Source: Chloroflexota bacterium
GTDB lineage: Bacteria > Chloroflexota > UBA11872
Assembly (NCBI GenBank): GCA_026708035.1
Contig: JAPOVQ010000017.1
Coordinates: 1 to 64,000 of the forward strand
Reading direction: 5' to 3'
DNA length: 64,000 nucleotides
In this document: positions 1 to 8,346 of the stretch, in pieces
Layout of the letters: every line of letters starts with the position of its first letter
How positions within the stretch are numbered: the first letter of the stretch is position 1
The notes under the pieces: generated by a model
The model's database searches: none
What the model saw: only the letters and a program-made list of their open reading frames with translations
What the model was told of the DNA's origin: nothing
Made by a program: the position numbers and the translations under genes

Positions 1-27
1 GCCATGTGGGACCCGACCATGCGCTAA
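1..27 (+). CDS. Possible C-terminal end of an upstream gene (partial)
   Basis: An open frame from base 1 reads A-M-W-D-P-T-M-R and stops at TAA (25-27). Eight codons are too few to identify a family, so this is only a possible gene end. I list it because nothing else explains the first bases of the window. Confidence 0.2.
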   Translation, partial: AMWDPTMR

Positions 28-361
28 CCCTTGACGGTCCAACACCGTTGCTACAAGCGCATGTGAGGGTCTCCTTGATTGGACAGCATCAGGCGTGATC
101 CGTAGCTGGGGCGGCGGTCCGGCCCCCTCTCCCTTGATGGGAGAGGGTTGGGGTGAGGGTGCTCCGGAACCGCCACTCCCGCCGGTCGGAGGCCGATCCA
201 CTCGCGCAATGCGCTACTAATCCCACGAGGCCTCCATCCGCCGTGCGATACTGGGGTGTGGGATTGACGCCTCGCTGCCTGCGGCTGCTCATGCACGACC
301 ATGAGTCCCACCATCGGTCACCGCGGCGTTCCCGAGTTGGTATGTCCGCACCCGTTCTTTC
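28..361. other. Intergenic stretch before the CobW gene
   Basis: No convincing gene lies here; the open frames on both strands are arginine- and proline-rich shadows. It holds one copy of the dispersed palindromic repeat (123-160). No clear promoter for the downstream gene is visible. Confidence 0.6.
123..160. repeat. Dispersed palindromic repeat, family A
   Basis: An inverted pair CCCTCTCCC / GGGAGAGGG around a short TTGAT loop is followed by a GGTTGGGGTGAGGG tail. The same unit, with small changes, recurs more than fifteen times in this window, mainly between genes. It resembles a REP-like element and carries no coding capacity of its own. Confidence 0.85.
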
Positions 362-1312
362 GTGAAAGTCACGCTCGTCTACGGATTTCTCGGCGCCGGC
401 AAGACCACGTTGCTGCGCCGGTTGATCCCGCGTCTTCAGCCCCTGGGCCGCATCGCCGTGCTCGTGAACGAGTTCGGCCGGGAGGGCATTGATCAGCACG
501 TGCTGCGGTCGGCCGACGTGAGGGTCCGCGAGCTCACCGGCGGCTGCATCTGTTGCGAGGTCCGCGGCGACCTGCTCGCGGCGCTGGTCCAGATCGGCCG
601 AGAGGTGGCACCGGAGCGGCTGGTCGTCGAGCCCACCGGCCTCGCTGCGCCCTACATGCTGGGCCAAGTGTTCACCCAGGCCGAGGTGCGCGAGATCGCG
701 CAGGTCGACTCGGTGGTCACGGTCGTCGACGCCGCCCGACATGAAGTCGCGCACCAGGCCTTTGGCGATTTCTATGTGGACCAGATGCGCGTGGCCGACG
801 TGCTCGCCATAAACAAGGCCGACATCGCGACGCCGGAGCAGATCGAGACCGCGCGCGATGCCGTCCGCCAGCTCAATCCCGACGCCGCCCTGGCCGTCAC
901 CAGCTATGCGGAAATCGACACCGATCTGGTCCTCGCCGCCATCGCCGCGCCCCGCCCCGCCCCTGCCGCGGCCAACGGCGCCCACGGCCACGGAGAGCAA
1001 CCCGAGCTTTCCACGCTGGGGCTCGAGCGCGCCACGCTCCAACCCGGACCGCTCGCGCGCGACCACCTGGACCGCTGGCTTGCCGCTCTCGCCCGCGGCG
1101 ATTTCGGCGACGTGGTTCGGGCCAAGGGCATCGTGCGCGTGGACAACGCCACGCTGCTCGTCGACGTTGTAATGGGGGGCGTGGAAGTCCGGGCGTTCAG
1201 GCCGACGCCGGCACGCTTTGAAATCATCGGCCGCAATCTCGATCCTCGATCCATGGAGAAGTTTCTCGCCAATGGCAACACGAACATCCCGAGCCCGTCG
1301 CTCGCGCAGTAG
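362..1312 (+). CDS. CobW/COG0523-family GTPase (metal chaperone type)
   Basis: The 316-residue product has the hallmarks of the COG0523 G3E GTPases: a Walker A loop GFLGAGKTT (8-16), the metal-binding motif GGCICC (60-65), VEPTG (about 89-93) and an NKAD guanine-specificity motif near residue 150. Members deliver metals such as Zn, Co or Ni to target proteins in the cytosol, using GTP hydrolysis. A short His-containing linker (HGHG) near residue 207 may also bind metal. The start is GTG at 362, just before the Walker A strand. The last 41 bases overlap the next gene. The metal and client cannot be told from sequence, and no zinc-regulator gene is adjacent. Confidence 0.9.
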   Translation: MKVTLVYGFLGAGKTTLLRRLIPRLQPLGRIAVLVNEFGREGIDQHVLRSADVRVRELTGGCICCEVRGDLLAALVQIGREVAPERLVVEPTGLAAPYMLGQVFTQAEVREIAQVDSVVTVVDAARHEVAHQAFGDFYVDQMRVADVLAINKADIATPEQIETARDAVRQLNPDAALAVTSYAEIDTDLVLAAIAAPRPAPAAANGAHGHGEQPELSTLGLERATLQPGPLARDHLDRWLAALARGDFGDVVRAKGIVRVDNATLLVDVVMGGVEVRAFRPTPARFEIIGRNLDPRSMEKFLANGNTNIPSPSLAQ

Positions 1313-1844
1313 CAAGACCGCCAGTCCAACGCCCGCCGACGGCGAGGCCGTCGCGGCCGAGGCGAACGCCGCCGAATCCGCCGACAAGGCGAACGGCAAG
1401 CTGCCCTCGCATCTCACGCACCATCGCCGCATCGCCCGCAACCTCAACGGTCTGCTCGAAAACTACGGCGAGTTGCGGCGCCAGGTCGTCCAGATCGAGC
1501 GCACCTACAAGCGCGGCGACAAAGACCTCGACGCCCGCATCTTTCAGCTCACCACGCGGCTCGACGCGCTCGAGAAGAAGCTGAACGACTTCGATCAAGA
1601 GATGATCGGCGTCACCTTTGAATCGAACTTGAAGATCCGCGGCAACACCGACGCCATCGAAGCCCTCTGGGACGCGCTGGAGGCGGGCGGGGGACCCAAG
1701 GCAGTCGCCAAGCGTCGGCGCGAGGCCGCGGAGCGTGAAGAGGCGCGTCAGGAAGGCATCGAGAAGCAGCTCCAGGAAATGCTCGACAAGGATCGCCAAA
1801 CCAAGACGACGCCGCGACGACGAAAGGTCACCAAAGCCTCATGA
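1272..1844 (+). CDS. Charged coiled-coil protein, unknown function
   Basis: The 190-residue product from the ATG at 1272 starts with a basic, low-complexity stretch. A long charged helical region follows (about residues 40-130) with heptad-like Leu/Ile spacing and the phrase LTTRLDALEKKL, typical of a coiled coil. The C-terminus is Lys/Arg-rich. I recognise no catalytic motif. It overlaps the CobW gene by 41 bases and shares an ATGA start/stop overlap with the downstream NYN gene, so translation of the two is probably coupled. A scaffold or nucleic-acid-binding partner of the NYN protein is possible, but that is inference only. Confidence 0.7.
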   Translation: MATRTSRARRSRSSKTASPTPADGEAVAAEANAAESADKANGKLPSHLTHHRRIARNLNGLLENYGELRRQVVQIERTYKRGDKDLDARIFQLTTRLDALEKKLNDFDQEMIGVTFESNLKIRGNTDAIEALWDALEAGGGPKAVAKRRREAAEREEARQEGIEKQLQEMLDKDRQTKTTPRRRKVTKAS

Positions 1845-2596
1845 AACGACTCTCCCCCATCCCTGAAGACTTCGCGCCCGACCCCGATTCCGCAGGCAAC
1901 CCGGAGGACGACCTGCGCTCGCTGATGGACGAGCTCAAGGACGCCGTGTCGGCGCCGCGCGCCGCCGAGCGCGATCTGGCCGCCGCGGCCAAGGCCCTGT
2001 CCCGGGCCGCCGGCGCCCTGCACACGTCGAATGGCGCATCGGACTATGGCCCCAAGCTGCGCCTGGGCGTCTTTTTGGACACGGCCAACCTGACCGATCG
2101 AGGTACGGACGATCCCATTCGCGTGGACTTCGCCAAACTCTTGGCCCACGTCACCGAAGGCCGTCGAACCGTTCACGCCCGCGCCTATTGCCCCATCTAC
2201 GCCGACTTCAACGGCCGGCTGGAGCACCAGCGCTCGGTCGCGCCCGTCTGGGACATGGGCTACGACATCGTCACCAAGCCCATCAAAGTGTTTGCCGACG
2301 GCACGCGCAAGGCCGACCTCGACCTGGTCCTGGTCGTGGACGTGATCCGGCGTCTGCCGACCATGGACGTCGTGGCACTCATGTCCGGCGACGGCGACTA
2401 CGTGCCGATGGTGGAATACCTGCGCGAGCACGGCGTGCGCGTCGAGGTCTATTCGTTCGCCGATGCCATTGCGGAAGAGTTGCGCCTGGCCGCCAATGCC
2501 TGGCACGACATCAGCGCCCTGACCTCGGTGCACGTGGGCGCCCCGGCCCCCAAACGAAGCCGCAGCCGCGCCGGCGCGGCGGCCTCCAGCGCCTGA
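1841..2596 (+). CDS. NYN-domain protein (LabA/DUF88-like, PIN-like fold)
   Basis: The 251-residue product has a helical N-terminal part (1-70), then an NYN domain. LGVFLDTANL carries Asp80 and Asn83, an ADLDLVLVVD strand lies at 158-167, and MSGDGDYVPM carries Asp184 and Asp186. These are the conserved acidic positions of the PIN-like NYN/LabA family, many of which are thought to be metal-dependent ribonucleases. The start ATG overlaps the stop of the preceding coiled-coil gene (ATGA), indicating one operon. A second, diverged NYN gene lies 2.8 kb downstream, beyond two protease genes. The substrate RNA is unknown. Confidence 0.85.
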   Translation: MKRLSPIPEDFAPDPDSAGNPEDDLRSLMDELKDAVSAPRAAERDLAAAAKALSRAAGALHTSNGASDYGPKLRLGVFLDTANLTDRGTDDPIRVDFAKLLAHVTEGRRTVHARAYCPIYADFNGRLEHQRSVAPVWDMGYDIVTKPIKVFADGTRKADLDLVLVVDVIRRLPTMDVVALMSGDGDYVPMVEYLREHGVRVEVYSFADAIAEELRLAANAWHDISALTSVHVGAPAPKRSRSRAGAAASSA

Positions 2597-2625
2597 CCGG
2601 TCATGGCACGCCCACCGGCCCCGAT

Positions 2626-2811
2626 ATGAGCGGCCGCCGCCGGCGCCGACGCCGGTCGCGCCGCGCGTCGTCGGGGACGTCGCGCCGACCGTGGCGGCGG
2701 GTGCGCCGCTGGTTCACGGTGGCCCGCATCTGGGCCGTCATCTCGGTGATCGCCGTGATCCTGCTGGTGGCCTCGCTCATCATTACGCCGGGGCTCACCG
2801 CTGGGGGCTAG
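2626..2811 (+). CDS. Small single-pass membrane protein, Arg-rich N-terminus
   Basis: This is a 61-residue reading frame from ATG 2626. The first half is almost purely Arg/Ser. It is followed by one hydrophobic helix (about residues 35-56, VARIWAVISVIAVILLVASL) and a short Gly-containing end. It sits 29 bases after the NYN gene and runs directly into the protease gene, so it would be co-transcribed. The basic N-terminus predicts cytosolic orientation. No family is recognised. It might be a substrate or adaptor of the adjacent intramembrane protease, but it could also be a chance open frame in GC-rich DNA. Confidence 0.45.
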   Translation: MSGRRRRRRRSRRASSGTSRRPWRRVRRWFTVARIWAVISVIAVILLVASLIITPGLTAGG

Positions 2812-2959
2812 CGCACCGTCGCCCCCAGATGAGGCTTCGCCTCGGCGGGGACGCCGGGCGCGCGCCGCCCGCTCGCGCGGATGGACCATCCTCCGCATCG
2901 GCGGCACCGCCATCACGCTCGACCCAAGCTGGCTCATCATCTTCGTCATCATCGCCTGG

Positions 2960-4042
2960 ATGACCTCGGAGTCCGTGATCCCCCTGCGGCTCTTCGAGTC
3001 CGCCGCTCAAGCGGGCCTGGCGCCGCCGCCGCCGGGTTCGCAGGCGAGCTACTGGGCCGGCGGGCTGCTGGCCAGCTTCGTCTTCTTCGGCTCGATCGTG
3101 GCCCACGAGGCGGCCCACGCCCTCATGGCCGTGCGCCGCGGCATCGCCGTGCCGCGGATCAGGCTCTTCGTGTTCGGCGGCGTGGCCGAGATCTCCCAGG
3201 AGCCGCGCGCCGCCGGCCAGGAGTTTGCCATCGCCATCGTCGGCCCGCTCACCAGCGCCGCCATCGGCGGCGTGTTTCTGGCCCTGGCCCAGGCGCTGCC
3301 GCCGGCCACCGTGCCGCGCGTGACGGCGCAGTGGCTCGGCGAGATCAACCTCTTTCTGGCCGCCTTCAACCTGCTGCCGGGCTTCCCGCTCGACGGCGGA
3401 CGCGTGCTGCGCGCCATCGTCTGGGGCATCACGCAGAACGTGCACACGGCCACGCGCGTCGCCAGCCTTGCCGGCGCCGGCTTCGGCATCCTCCTCATCC
3501 TGTTCGGCGTCGTGCAGTTCATCGCATTCCGCGGCCTCGGCGTGCAGGCGCTGTGGGCCGTGTTCATCGGCTGGTTCCTGTGGTCGGCCGCGCGCTCGGC
3601 GCTGCGCGAGGGCGACGTCCGACGGCGACTGAGCTCGATGGTGGTGCGCGACGTGACGCGGGCCTTCACCCAAGCGCCGTTCCCCCGCGACGCCGTTGCC
3701 GCCGAGGTCGAGTCAAGCATCAGCGCCGAGAACGCTCCTCCGGTCTGGCCCGTGGCCGACGCCGCCGGCGACGTCTATGCCATGGTCGCCACGCGCGACA
3801 TCGCCGCCGTGCCGCCGTTCCTGCGGGAGACCACGCGCGTGGGCGATATCGCGCGGGAGATCGACCCGGAAGACGTGCTGGAGCCGGACACGTCGCTCGA
3901 CGGCGTGCTCCAGGACGCCCAACGTCGCCATCGCGGCTACTACGTGGTCAGCGCCGGCGGCCGGGTCGCCGGATGGGTGTACGTCGGGGATTTACTCCGC
4001 GCCGGACGGCAGCGGCGCTCCCGCTCCAGCGGTGCCCAGTAG
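2960..4042 (+). CDS. Site-2-type intramembrane metalloprotease (M50) with CBS-like C-terminus, copy 1
   Basis: The product is a multi-pass membrane protein with the zinc motif HEAAH (49-53 counted from ATG 2960) and the third-ligand motif NLLPGFPLDGG (137-147, Asp145). This is the signature of M50/site-2 proteases. A soluble tail of about 130 residues looks like a CBS-domain pair, as in SpoIVFB/Rv-type S2P-CBS proteins. The conserved N-terminal strand and first membrane helix (GWTILRIGG, then DPSWLIIF) are encoded in frame upstream from about 2879. No ATG, GTG or TTG exists in that frame between the stop at 2756 and 2960. Only a CTG at 2801 is available, so ATG 2960 gives a protein shorter than the family. 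A related copy follows directly. Confidence 0.85.
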   Translation: MTSESVIPLRLFESAAQAGLAPPPPGSQASYWAGGLLASFVFFGSIVAHEAAHALMAVRRGIAVPRIRLFVFGGVAEISQEPRAAGQEFAIAIVGPLTSAAIGGVFLALAQALPPATVPRVTAQWLGEINLFLAAFNLLPGFPLDGGRVLRAIVWGITQNVHTATRVASLAGAGFGILLILFGVVQFIAFRGLGVQALWAVFIGWFLWSAARSALREGDVRRRLSSMVVRDVTRAFTQAPFPRDAVAAEVESSISAENAPPVWPVADAAGDVYAMVATRDIAAVPPFLRETTRVGDIAREIDPEDVLEPDTSLDGVLQDAQRRHRGYYVVSAGGRVAGWVYVGDLLRAGRQRRSRSSGAQ

Positions 4043-4167
4043 TCGGAGCGGGCTCGCGCTTTCCCACGACCGATCACTCGGCTGATAATGATTGGTGCCT
4101 GAAGAGTCGCGTGAGTATGCACTGATTCCCGCATCGACAGAATCCGTCACTCGATCACACGGGCGTC

Positions 4168-5367
4168 GTGTCGCTTAGCCGCCCGCCGGCGGGCTGGAGC
4201 ACGTCTCGCCGTGGGCAAAAGAAGGGAATCGCCGCGCTCCGCGGCTGGAAGCTCTTTCGCTTCGGCGGCACCGAAGTCTATATGGACGCGAGCTGGCCGA
4301 TCTTCTTTGTGGTGAGCTTCGTGGTGACCGCGTTCTTCACCCTGCCATGGGGCTGGGGAGGGGCCTTTGAACGCTGGACCGGTGGCTACGCCGACCTGAG
4401 CCATTGGGGCGCCGGGTTGCTGGCCGCCGCCCTCATCCTTGCCTGCATCCTCGCGCACGAATTGGCCCATCTGTGGATGGCCAAGGGGCTGTCCATGGCG
4501 TCGCCAAAGACCCGGCTCTATGTGTTTGGCGACGTCGTCGAGCCCATGTGCGATCCACGGGAAGCCGGGGACGATGTCACCGTCGCCATTGCCGGACCCA
4601 TCGCCAGCGCCGTGCTTGGCGGGGTGTGTCTATGGCTTGCCTCGGCGCTTCCGTATGACTCATTGCCGCAAGCGGTGCTGCAAGTGGCGGGGCAGTTCAA
4701 TCTGTTTCTGGCCGTGTTCAGCCTCCTGCCCGGATACCCGCTCGACGGCGGACGGATACTCCGCGAAATCATCGAAGGGGCCACGGGCGATAGCTACCGG
4801 GCCACCCGCATCGCCAGCCGCGCCGGCATGGTCTTGAGCGTGCCCATCGGCATCTTGGGCTTCCTCAGTTTCTCGACACTTCCTGGGATTTGGGCGTTGG
4901 CCGTCGCCTGGTTCCTCTGGACGTCCGCAAGCGCGTCGAATCGGGACGCGTCGCACCGGCAGAGCCTCGGCACCGCCCAGGTGCGTGTGGTCGCGCGCCC
5001 CTTCACCCAAGCGCCCTTCGCCCACGACGCGTCCGTCGAAGAGGTGTGGCAGGCCATCCTCGGCGATCGGGCCCGGCCGCCGTGCTGGCCGGTCGCCGAC
5101 GTCTCAGGCGAAATCACGGCCTGGGTCACGAGGCGCGACCTCTCCACGGTGCCGTCGAATCGGCGGAGCGATACGCGCGTCGCCGAGATCGCGCACAACA
5201 TCGAGCCCGCGGACGTGCTGGAACCGCAAATGCTGCTCGACGCCGTGCTCACCAAGGTGCGGCGGGAGCGTCGCGGCTTCTATGTCGTCAAGCAGGACGG
5301 CCGCATCGCCGGCTGGGTATACGCCGACGATCTCGTTCAAGGCAAGCGCCCTGGCGGTACCGCCTAG
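4168..5367 (+). CDS. Site-2-type intramembrane metalloprotease (M50) with CBS-like C-terminus, copy 2
   Basis: The 399-residue paralogue of the preceding gene starts at GTG 4168. It has the complete N-terminal strand (WKLFRFGG) and first helix missing from the ATG-started copy 1. The zinc motif is HELAH (97-101) and the third ligand is in LLPGYPLDGG (187-196, Asp194). Several further membrane helices precede a soluble tail (about 255-399) that aligns by eye with copy 1: FTQAPF, CWPVADVSGE, RGFYVVKQDGRIAGWVY. Such proteases cleave membrane-embedded regulators; the CBS-like tail may sense nucleotides. A GATAAT element at 4084-4089 could give it its own promoter. Both catalytic motifs are intact in both copies. 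Confidence 0.9.
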   Translation: MSLSRPPAGWSTSRRGQKKGIAALRGWKLFRFGGTEVYMDASWPIFFVVSFVVTAFFTLPWGWGGAFERWTGGYADLSHWGAGLLAAALILACILAHELAHLWMAKGLSMASPKTRLYVFGDVVEPMCDPREAGDDVTVAIAGPIASAVLGGVCLWLASALPYDSLPQAVLQVAGQFNLFLAVFSLLPGYPLDGGRILREIIEGATGDSYRATRIASRAGMVLSVPIGILGFLSFSTLPGIWALAVAWFLWTSASASNRDASHRQSLGTAQVRVVARPFTQAPFAHDASVEEVWQAILGDRARPPCWPVADVSGEITAWVTRRDLSTVPSNRRSDTRVAEIAHNIEPADVLEPQMLLDAVLTKVRRERRGFYVVKQDGRIAGWVYADDLVQGKRPGGTA

Positions 5368-5437
5368 TCCGTCGGCAGCCGGCGCCGCCCCGTCCACTAT
5401 CATCTAGGCAGATTTGAATCCGCATTGGGAGTAGGGC

Positions 5438-6220
5438 GTGGCCGCAGCGAACAAATCCGCCGTCTTGATCGATCTGGCCTCGTTGCAGGCCCTCGCGGCG
5501 AACGGCGGCGGGACGATCGACTTCCAGCAGTTGCGCGACCGGCTCACCGGAGACGCCACCCTGGTGCGCGCCACGGCCTACGGCACCGAGCACGAGGGCC
5601 AACCCAGCCCGCACCTGGACCTCGCCAGCCTGTCCCGGTCCGGCTACAAGCTCGTGACCAAGCGGCTGCGACGCCGCGACGACGGCACGCTCTACGCCAG
5701 CGTGCACGTCGAGATGACCGTCGACGCGCTGGACCTCACGCCCTATATCGACCGCCTCACGCTGGTCACCACCGACCCGGACTTCGTGCCCCTCATCGAG
5801 GCGGTGCAGCGCCGGGGGGTGCGGGTGCAGGTCGTCGCCAGTGGAGCGGGGCGCAGCCAGCCACTGGCCGCCGCCGCCGACGAGACGCTGGAGTTGGACG
5901 ACCTGCTGTCCGACGTCGTGCGCCGCGAACGCCCGCGCCGGGATCGCCGGCGTCCCACGCCACCGCGCGCCGCCCCCGGCGAGACGGCGCGGGCGCGGGT
6001 GCCCGATCGACCCGATGAGGAACCCCGGCCGCGTCGCGCCGCGCCGCGGCCGCCCGAGCCTCCGGCCGATGCGGAACCCAAGCCCGCGGCCTCTGCGGAG
6101 CCCGAGCCCGCCGCGTCGCAGCCGGCAGCGGCTCCTCCCAAACGACGAGAACGGCTGACCGCCCTGCCCGGGGAGCGGTTGAGCGGACGCGCCGGGCCTA
6201 AACCCGACGCCCCGGATTAG
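5438..6220 (+). CDS. NYN-domain protein with Pro/Ala/Arg-rich tail
   Basis: The 260-residue product starts at GTG 5438. Residues 7-138 form a diverged NYN domain: Asp12 in VLIDLA, Glu92 and Asp96 in the VEMTVDAL strand, and Asp113 and Asp115 in TTDPDF. These match the acidic cluster of the LabA-like nuclease family, although the middle strand differs from the first NYN protein in this window. The C-terminal 100 residues are a low-complexity Pro/Glu/Ala/Arg region, likely disordered. It follows the two protease genes by 70 bases and is followed after 12 bases by the next gene, so it belongs to the same gene string. Function beyond a likely RNA-processing role is not known. Confidence 0.8.
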   Translation: MAAANKSAVLIDLASLQALAANGGGTIDFQQLRDRLTGDATLVRATAYGTEHEGQPSPHLDLASLSRSGYKLVTKRLRRRDDGTLYASVHVEMTVDALDLTPYIDRLTLVTTDPDFVPLIEAVQRRGVRVQVVASGAGRSQPLAAAADETLELDDLLSDVVRRERPRRDRRRPTPPRAAPGETARARVPDRPDEEPRPRRAAPRPPEPPADAEPKPAASAEPEPAASQPAAAPPKRRERLTALPGERLSGRAGPKPDAPD

Positions 6221-6232
6221 TCCCGCGGCGCC

Positions 6233-7093
6233 GTGCGCGTAGGCATCGCAGCCACCATGTGGGGCGATGCGCCGTTTCGCACCGTCGCAGAGGAAGCCCG
6301 CGACGCCGGGTATGCCGGGCTCGAAGGCGGCGCCAGCGACCTGGTTGGCGATGCACCGCTCGCTCGCCGCATCGTCTCGGACGACGGCCTGCCGCTCGTC
6401 GGCGGACGCTTTGCGGCCAATTGGTTCGCTCCCGAGTACCACGATGTCGAGCTGGACCAGCTCAGGCGCGTGGCCGAGTTCCTGGCCGACCTCGACGCGT
6501 CCTACGTCGTCGCGGCGGCCCACGCGGTGCCCGAGCGCTGGACGGCCGCGGGCCACGGCGATCCCGCCGAGGAACTGCAGCCGGACCAGTGGGGCCACTT
6601 CGCCGAGTGCCTCGCCCGCGCCGCCGACATCTGCGCCCAGGAATTCGAGCTCCAGGTCGTCTTTCGCAACCAGCTCGGCTCGCACGTGGAAACCACCGCG
6701 GAGCTCGATCGCCTGCTGTCCCTCACCGATCCCACATCGCTGATGCTCGCCATCGACGTCGGCTACCTGTTCTATCTGGGCTCCGACCCGCGCGCCTTCA
6801 TCCGCGACCGCATCGAGCGGGTAGCCTACGTCATCCTCAAGGACGTGGACGCCGACCTCCGCGACCGCCATCTGGCGCAGGGCGGCACCCTGCCCGCCTT
6901 CGTGCGCCAGGGCGGCTTCCCGGAGCTCGGCGGCGGCCACGTCGACCTGGAAGGCATCCTGGAGATTCTCGGGACCAGCGACTATGACGGATGGCTCGTC
7001 GTGGATCAGGACCTCACGCTGCGCGATCCCGCCGCCAGCGCCCAAATCAGCCGGGAGTGTCTCGTGCATCTGGGGCTCGATCTCGAATCATGA
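6233..7093 (+). CDS. Sugar isomerase/epimerase-like TIM-barrel protein, metal ligands substituted
   Basis: The 286-residue product begins at GTG 6233 and has the AP-endonuclease-2/IolE-like barrel pattern (GIAATMWG, then DAGYAGLEG, LTDPTSLMLAIDVG, VILKDVD, GWLVVDQD). In active members the metal-binding positions are usually in HPH, DTGH, HLKD and VExD-type motifs. Here I read FRN, DVGY, ILKD and VDQD, so most histidine ligands and the final Glu are replaced. The protein may therefore be a binding protein or act differently from the isomerases. Its stop overlaps the start of the next gene (ATGA), so the two are probably made together. Confidence 0.8.
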   Translation: MRVGIAATMWGDAPFRTVAEEARDAGYAGLEGGASDLVGDAPLARRIVSDDGLPLVGGRFAANWFAPEYHDVELDQLRRVAEFLADLDASYVVAAAHAVPERWTAAGHGDPAEELQPDQWGHFAECLARAADICAQEFELQVVFRNQLGSHVETTAELDRLLSLTDPTSLMLAIDVGYLFYLGSDPRAFIRDRIERVAYVILKDVDADLRDRHLAQGGTLPAFVRQGGFPELGGGHVDLEGILEILGTSDYDGWLVVDQDLTLRDPAASAQISRECLVHLGLDLES

Positions 7094-8244
7094 CGCGCGT
7101 CCTTGACCGCCGCTCGGTCGTGCGCGGCGCCGCCGGCCTGATGGGCGCCGCCCTGCTGTCGGCGTGCGGCACGGAGCCGGTCCGACGCACGGCCCCAAGC
7201 CCGCTGCCGCTGGCCAATGTCGAGCCCTGGGGCGCCAACGTCTTCTTGGATGAAGAGAACGAAGCCTGGAAACGCCGCCACAGCCTGGAGTTGCTGCGCC
7301 ACGCCGGCGTCCGCTGGGTTTTTCAGCGCATCGGTTGGGACGCGGTCGAAACCGACCGGGGTCGGTTTGTCAATCCGCAACGGCGCGAGAGTAGTTGGGA
7401 CCGGTTCGACGACATCGCCGACCGGGCCCTGGAGCAGGGCATCTCGGTCGTGGCCCGCATCGAGCGCTCACCGCAGTGGGCGCGCCCCGGTCGCGACAGC
7501 CCCACCGCACCGCCCGAGGACCTCGCCGACTTCGCCACGTTTCTGCGCGCCCTCGCCGAGCACTATCAAGACCGCATCCAGCACTACCAGATTTGGCACG
7601 AGCCCAACCTGGCCGTCAACTGGGGCGGCGCGGCGCCGGATCCCGCTGGCTACGCCGAGCTGCTGCGCGTGGCCCACGACGCCCTGAAGTCGGTCGACGA
7701 CCGCCTCGTCGTCGTCGCCGGACAGCTGGCCCCCACGCTCGAAAACAACCCGCGCGCCACCAGCGATCTTGCCTATCTGCGGCAGACCTACGACCACGGC
7801 GCCGCGGAGACGCTGGACATCCAGGCGGCGGCGGCCTTCGGCATGGAGTACTCCCCAAGAACGCCGCCGGACCCGCGCGTGCTCAACTTCCGCCGCGTCG
7901 AGTTGCTCCGCAATCTCATGGTGGAGTACGGCCGCAGCGACGCCCCCGTCTGGCTCAGCGCCTACGGCTGGAACGCCGCGCCGCCCGACCTCGAGGCCTC
8001 GCAACCCGCCTGGCGACGCGTCGAGGAGGCGCAGCAGGCCGCTTGGACCGTCGACGGCGTGCGCTACGGCCTGCGTCAATGGCCCTGGATCGGCGTCTTC
8101 GGCATCTGGTTCTTCCGCCAGTCCTTCGCCGCCCTTGGGCCCGACGACGCCTCCTACTACTTCCGCATGGTCGACCCGGATTTCACGCCGCGCCCGGTCT
8201 ACCGCGCCGTCCAAGAAGCGGCCACCGGCCGAACGGACCTCTAA
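7090..8244 (+). CDS. Glycoside-hydrolase-like lipoprotein (GH39/GH5-type barrel) lacking the nucleophile Glu
   Basis: The 384-residue product has an export signal with twin Arg (DRRSVVRG, 7-14) and a lipobox LLSAC (22-26), suggesting Tat export and lipid anchoring. The barrel carries the acid/base motif IWHEPN (168-173, Glu171). The strand that normally supplies the nucleophile reads VWLSAYGWN, with Ala291 where the paralogue at 14.4 kb has Glu (IWASEYGWM). A retaining glycosidase reaction is therefore unlikely; carbohydrate binding is more plausible. The ATGA overlap with the upstream barrel protein argues for coupled translation. The ATG at 7090 is chosen because the signal peptide begins there. 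Confidence 0.8.
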   Translation: MTRVLDRRSVVRGAAGLMGAALLSACGTEPVRRTAPSPLPLANVEPWGANVFLDEENEAWKRRHSLELLRHAGVRWVFQRIGWDAVETDRGRFVNPQRRESSWDRFDDIADRALEQGISVVARIERSPQWARPGRDSPTAPPEDLADFATFLRALAEHYQDRIQHYQIWHEPNLAVNWGGAAPDPAGYAELLRVAHDALKSVDDRLVVVAGQLAPTLENNPRATSDLAYLRQTYDHGAAETLDIQAAAAFGMEYSPRTPPDPRVLNFRRVELLRNLMVEYGRSDAPVWLSAYGWNAAPPDLEASQPAWRRVEEAQQAAWTVDGVRYGLRQWPWIGVFGIWFFRQSFAALGPDDASYYFRMVDPDFTPRPVYRAVQEAATGRTDL

Positions 8245-8262
8245 GAAACCTCTGTATGAACG

Positions 8263-8300
8263 CCTTCCCCCTTTCAGGGGGAAGGTTGGGATGGGGGTCA
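8263..8300. repeat. Dispersed palindromic repeat, family A variant
   Basis: CTTCCCCCTTT and AGGGGGAAGG form the inverted arms, followed by a TTGGGATGGGGGTC tail. It lies between the glycosidase-like gene and the next membrane protein gene. The same CT-rich variant recurs at 38.2 kb and twice at 57.4 kb. Confidence 0.8.
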
Positions 8301-8346
8301 GCATCTGAAACTTCAGTTGGGACCAACCGGCGTCTCCCTCGCACGC

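Noticed and set aside
89-1447. 452-codon open frame on the minus strand opposite the CobW gene
   Set aside because: It mirrors the codon pattern of the real plus-strand gene and has no recognisable motif; GC-rich DNA gives long antisense frames.
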